10,063 bases of DNA from Xanthoparmelia taractica (lineage: Eukaryota; Ascomycota; Lecanoromycetes; Lecanorales; Parmeliaceae). The notes beneath the pieces are model-generated. The model was not told where the DNA came from, ran no database searches, and saw only the letters and a program-made list of their open reading frames with translations. Position 1 is the first letter of the stretch, and each line of letters starts with the position of its first letter. Made by a program: the position numbers and the translations under genes. The stretch spans positions 1-10,063 of the forward strand of contig JANQBS010000643.1 in the NCBI GenBank assembly GCA_033085395.1, in the 5' to 3' direction. This document shows positions 6,756-10,063 of the stretch, piece by piece.

Positions 6756-8609
6756 ATGTCTCGTAATAAGACGTTTAATGATCTAGATCACGTGAAGAAG
6801 AATTCTAAGCCTTTTTAGACCTCAAAAGAATCTCTCTTAAGGTCTTAATTACTATTTAAGTATATATTAGTAAAGATTAAGTAGTCATGAACTAATAAAG
6901 AGAGTTAATTATTAGATACCCTTATTTTAGATAATTTATATGCGATATTTAATTTATTCTTTAATGATAAGATAATTAAGAAGCTCGTATATTATATCAA
7001 TAAGTACGCTTTTTTAAATCCTAGGCCTGAAAGCCCTAAGATATATACTTAATTCTCAATTATAGTTAAAGAATTTCGAGTCTATCTAAGAGCGAATATT
7101 TAAATAAATCTATATATAGAGTTAAGTATCTTAGAGTTCTAGAATTCTAATTCTCTTAAAGAACCTATTCATGAATAGGTTTTAAAGTATATTAGTCTAA
7201 AAAGATGGTATTAAATAGATCGATTCTTTCATATCTCTCAATCAGATCATTAAGAAAATCCGTTTGCGAAACTCGAATCACTAAGTGATACGCTTAGATA
7301 GGTCTTTAAGAAGTATTAAAAGATGAGTACTCACCTAACTGTGAATAAGACAATTTAGAGATTTATAGGCCGGGCTAAAGAAATTATTAATATTTCTAGC
7401 AAGCTTACTTCGGAAGGCTTCAAGATTTGAGTTCTAGCAAATAAGGGCTATATTCTTAATTGAATGTATTATGCTAAGGGCCAGAATAAGGGTGACGGAT
7501 CTTAAGATCTTGACGATTATTGGACGAAGTGAAAGGGATTCAATCAAACCCAAGTCGTGATTCTGGACTTATTAACTCAAGATGGCATTGCTCGAGATTA
7601 TTCTTATATTGTTTGGCTAGATAACTTATTCACGTTAGCCCGATTGCTAGCATAGCTTAATAATGAAGGATTTGGAACTGCTGGAACTATACGAATTATA
7701 AAAATAACTCGTGAAGAACTAAAGGCTATCGAGGGTATTAAGGCCCAACGGGAGCAATAAGAGCCTAATCGAGACCTTAATCCGGGACTTGTAGACCTAA
7801 GAATTAAGTGGGGAAAGCTCTTTAAGAGGCTATTAAGTGATAAGAGAGTAATAAAATTCGCCTAAAAAGATTAGAATATTATTTTATTTATAAGTACTGT
7901 TTCGAATAATCGGAAAACAGTGAGACGTCTCCGCCGCAGGCCAGCAAAAACAGCTACAAATACACGCACTTCTCGTACTATATTTAGAGAAATAACGATA
8001 AAAGAGCTTAATATCCCTAAGTTTATTAATATATATAATTATTACATGAACGAGATAGATTGTGCTAATTAATTACGATATTATTACAATATACAACGGG
8101 TATATATTAAGAGTTGAAAATTACTTTAGTATTTTCTATTAAATAGCACTATCGTAAATAGCTATCTTTTCTATTATTGTGTGTCTAAATAGTCAAAGAA
8201 TTAGCCTAGAAATTAGTACACTCAACGGGGATTCCGAGTTAGACTTGTCAATCAATTATTTAAGAATTCGAAGCGACTCTTCGAAAGACCCTACTCTATT
8301 AAGACTTCTCTATTATTACGAGTATATCTCGCAGCTACGCGCGATTATAAAAGGCTAGAACGTATAGGAAATAAAGTTAAACGATGAGTAGTTTGCTTAA
8401 ATATAGGGCGAAAAGTAGAGAAAATTATTTAGAGTAGAAAATTATTGATAAAATTATCAGTCAACACCGTTAGAACACTTGATCCGAGTTAAAGAAAACA
8501 ACTCAAGCAGATCCTAAGAGACTTATTTGGCTATACTCTATGTGAAATAGTTATATATAATCATATAAGATGTTAGAAAGAACATTTGAAAGCTATTCCC
8601 AGTGTGTAG
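6756..8609 (+). pseudogene. piggyBac-type transposase (DDE_Tnp_1_7 family), RIP-inactivated
   Basis: One frame from ATG 6756 to TAG 8607 spans 617 codons plus stop, close to a full piggyBac transposase. It contains no apparent frameshift but about thirty in-frame stops at positions that fit Trp or Gln. Landmarks: LRRW.ID.FFHIS-like phrase (about 7200-7240); NPFAKLE; HLTVNKTI.RFIGRAKE (7332-7380), where Asn at 7344 stands for the first catalytic Asp; FKI.VLANKGYILN; VVILDLLTQ; IVWLDNLFT with the second Asp intact (codon 7620); GFGTAGT; RRRPAKTATNTRTSR; YMNEIDCAN, with Asp at 8058 intact and a following Asp changed to Asn (8067). Loss of the first catalytic Asp plus the stops means it is dead. 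Both damages are G-to-A or C-to-T. Confidence 0.85.
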
Positions 8610-8631
8610 GAATTTGGTGGTGGGTGCCAAG

Positions 8632-8662
8632 ATATTTTACCCAGGCGCCAGCGGATGGGATA
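8632..8662 (-). repeat. Right TIR of the piggyBac-type element
   Basis: TTTTACCC and GCCAGCGGATGGGATA are the inverted counterparts of the left end. The sequence TATCGCGAG then re-enters the interrupted MULE frame. Confidence 0.6.
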
Positions 8663-8876
8663 TCGCGAGAATAATAAAGAGAATCCCCTCTTTAAAGCAC
8701 GAGATATTTATAACGCAAAGAATAAAATACGATAACGAGAACTTAATTCTCTTATTCTTATATAAGCACTTATAAAATAATTATATACGAGTAGCTAATA
8801 CGTTAAGTATTTAAAGAATCGTAAGGATTAAATTATTTATCTATTTTTTCTTAAAGAATCGTGTTAAAAAACGTGT
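8661..8876 (+). pseudogene. MULE transposase relic, continuation after the piggyBac insertion
   Basis: The frame resumes as YRENNKENPLFKARDIYNAK (from 8661), matching the 'ENP...DIYN.+..IR' stretch that follows the FAR1-like region in fungal MULEs. After one or two frameshifts (near 8780), a KD.IIYLFFLKESC-like phrase at about 8815-8865 recalls the 'THLFF' block just before the catalytic MULE domain. The DDE domain itself never appears: the match ends near 8870, where another insertion or rearrangement begins. Confidence 0.55.
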
Positions 8877-9175
8877 AAGAATAGAAGCGCTTAGTATAGA
8901 CTAATAGAATTCGCTTAACTCGCTTGCTAGGCTATAAGCTACGTAGCAAGGGCAAGTATTTAATATACTTGGCGAAAGTCTTAAATACTCGCAAATTCCC
9001 TTTCTCTTTTTTTTTCTTTAATTATTAGTTCACTTAATAATCTAAACGATTATTCTAATATCTACGTTTATTAATCTCGCTAATTATCTAGCTACTACGT
9101 AGCTTTATTAAAAAAAGATCTTACTATTTTATAGTTCTAATAGCTTCGTTTATACGAAGCTACTTAGTTAACTAT
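8862..9175 (+). repeat. Possible LTR (5' end of an LTR retroelement)
   Basis: TGTTAA at 8862 starts a stretch that no longer fits the MULE and precedes a gag-like frame. It contains palindromic pieces (CAAGTAT/ATACTTG at 8963-8981, GCTACGTAGC at 8938-8947, a TAGCTTCGT/ACGAAGCTA hairpin at 9141-9162) and a pyrimidine tract at 8998-9021. The 3' boundary and primer-binding site cannot be fixed; TTAACTA near 9168-9174 is one candidate. It is called only by position and the TG start, and could instead be more MULE sequence. Confidence 0.25.
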
Positions 9176-9239
9176 AATAAGTAACTCGCGAGTTAATTTT
9201 ATTAACTTACGAAATAGAAACGTCTTATTATTAATTATT

Positions 9240-9988
9240 AGTGATATTTTTAATTAAGTAGACGAAAATAATAGCTACGAAGGCGACTTTTATTAAAATA
9301 CGTCTACTTTATAATTAAGTTATTAAGATATTAATTATAGTACTAATACGAATTGAATTAATATTATTAACGAGAATAATAATCGCTAAATTATTATATT
9401 TAATAACTCTATATTTATTAATAAAGATTCTAACCTCGTAGACTTAATATAAATCTAACGTTTTTAATTTTTAGAACTCGAAATTAAGAAGTTATTAATT
9501 ATTGAAAAATTTATGTTAATTAAAATATAGAATATATAAGAATATCGCCACGAGCATAGCGACGATTATTATCGCGATGCGAGTCGTAAGAAGATAAGCG
9601 TTATTAAAGTATCTAACACATAATATCTTAATAATTATAACTCGATAATTATATTTATTCGAGATTACGAGAATTATATTATTTCGATATCTCGTATCGA
9701 CTTTCGAACGAATAAAAAAAAGACTCGCTAATTCTCTATTCTCTTAATCGATGCTAAGAAATAAATCTAAAGAAATATACGAGATATTATATTACGTAAT
9801 ATCGAAGAATTTATTTAAGAGAAGTATAAGAAATAATACTTAAATTAAGTTCGTAATCTAATTATTAAATCTTATAATATAGATTATTAATTAATTAAAG
9901 CGATTATAAAAGACTCGTAATCGATTATAAGCTTTAATAATTATCTTATTACGCTATAGTCGTAGCGAGATCGCTATATAATCGATAC
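9240..9988 (+). pseudogene. gag-like polyprotein N-terminus of an LTR retroelement, RIP-degraded
   Basis: A single forward frame (codons starting at 9240, 9543, 9957 and so on) runs for about 250 codons without an obvious shift. Its stops are almost all TAA or TAG, as from a glutamine-rich protein mutated at CAA and CAG. Readable parts include YRHEHSDDYYRDASRKK (9543-9593), DFRTNKKKTR and, near the end, SFNNYLITL.S.RDRY. A late 'S...FN.YL..LE.QR..Y' phrase is typical of fungal retroelement gag proteins. The frame is cut at 9988 where the bounding inverted repeat begins, so protease, RT and integrase are not in the window. Copia versus gypsy cannot be decided. Confidence 0.45.
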
Positions 9989-10063
9989 TACGGGTCGGAA
10001 AGGTGTGGTATCTATTGAATATAGTCGTTTTTAACTTTTTTTTAACTTTTTTTAAAAAATTAT
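9989..10063. repeat. Right copy of the window-bounding inverted repeat
   Basis: This is the reverse complement of 34-109. It starts TACGGGTCGGAAAGGTGTGG directly after the gag-like frame and continues to the window end, so its full extent is unknown. It keeps TG dinucleotides, unlike the DNA to its left. Confidence 0.85.

Larger units (their letters stand above)
6640..8662 (+). mobile_element. piggyBac-type DNA transposon, about 2.0 kb, inserted in a MULE relic
   Basis: The ends are inverted: TATCCCATCCGCTAGC (6640-6655) against the reverse complement of 8647-8662 with one mismatch, then a shared GGGTAAAA one base out of register. Between them lies a single forward transposase frame (6756-8609). 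The host MULE frame stops at the left edge and resumes at the right edge. If AT is the target duplication (6641-6642 and 8660-8661), removing 6643-8661 restores the MULE frame exactly; TA would not. Classical piggyBac elements use TTAA, which is absent at the junctions. RIP is milder in about 7370-7900 than in the host DNA, which fits a later arrival. Confidence 0.7.

Noticed and set aside
34..10063. Starship-type giant cargo element carrying a HET gene
   Set aside because: The span is only about 10 kb, no tyrosine recombinase (DUF3435) captain is visible, and Starships do not have long TIRs of this kind.

Overview
The window looks like part of the AT-rich, transposon-filled compartment of a filamentous ascomycete (Pezizomycotina-type) genome. 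Three things point there: a HET-domain (heterokaryon incompatibility type) gene with a short spliceosomal intron; long stretches with the composition left by repeat-induced point mutation (RIP), where TpA is abundant, CpA and TpG are almost absent and CpG survives; and nested relics of DNA transposons and probably an LTR retroelement of fungal type. Everything is read by eye; no database search was possible.

Layout. 34-109 and 9989-10063 are a near-perfect inverted repeat that bounds the window. 167-1737 is a complete Mutator-like (MULE-like) element: about 100-bp terminal inverted repeats, a perfect 9-bp target duplication (TAACCCTAC), and a RIP-ruined interior holding a FAR1-like transposase N-terminus. 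1747-1906 is a short promoter region for the only intact-looking gene. 1907-4451 is a two-exon gene for an 816-residue HET-domain protein with normal base composition. 4452-5189 has no gene but holds a complex array of inverted and direct repeats built on AGTCC/GGACT. About 5245-5538 is a decayed cytochrome P450 fragment, followed by an unassigned open stretch to 5745.

From about 5720 to 9988 the sequence is a graveyard of nested insertions, all pointing forward. A second MULE-type transposase relic (6219 to about 6642) is split by a piggyBac-type element (about 6640-8662) whose 617-codon frame survives except for about thirty stops. The MULE relic resumes at 8661 and is lost near 8870, where a possible LTR begins. 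A gag-like frame follows (about 9240-9988) and is cut by the right-hand inverted repeat. The inferred order of events is: MULE first, then piggyBac and the LTR element into it, then the terminal repeat unit into the gag frame.

Biologically, the HET gene is an accessory, probably self/non-self recognition or cell-death-related gene, stranded between mutated transposons. It escaped RIP while its surroundings did not. I find no RNA genes, CRISPR arrays or prokaryote-type operon signals. No wholly new system is evident. The most unusual points are the identical TIRs around a RIP-destroyed MULE interior, the apparent 2-bp rather than TTAA target site of the piggyBac relic, the bounding inverted repeat, and the AGTCC hairpin array downstream of the HET gene.
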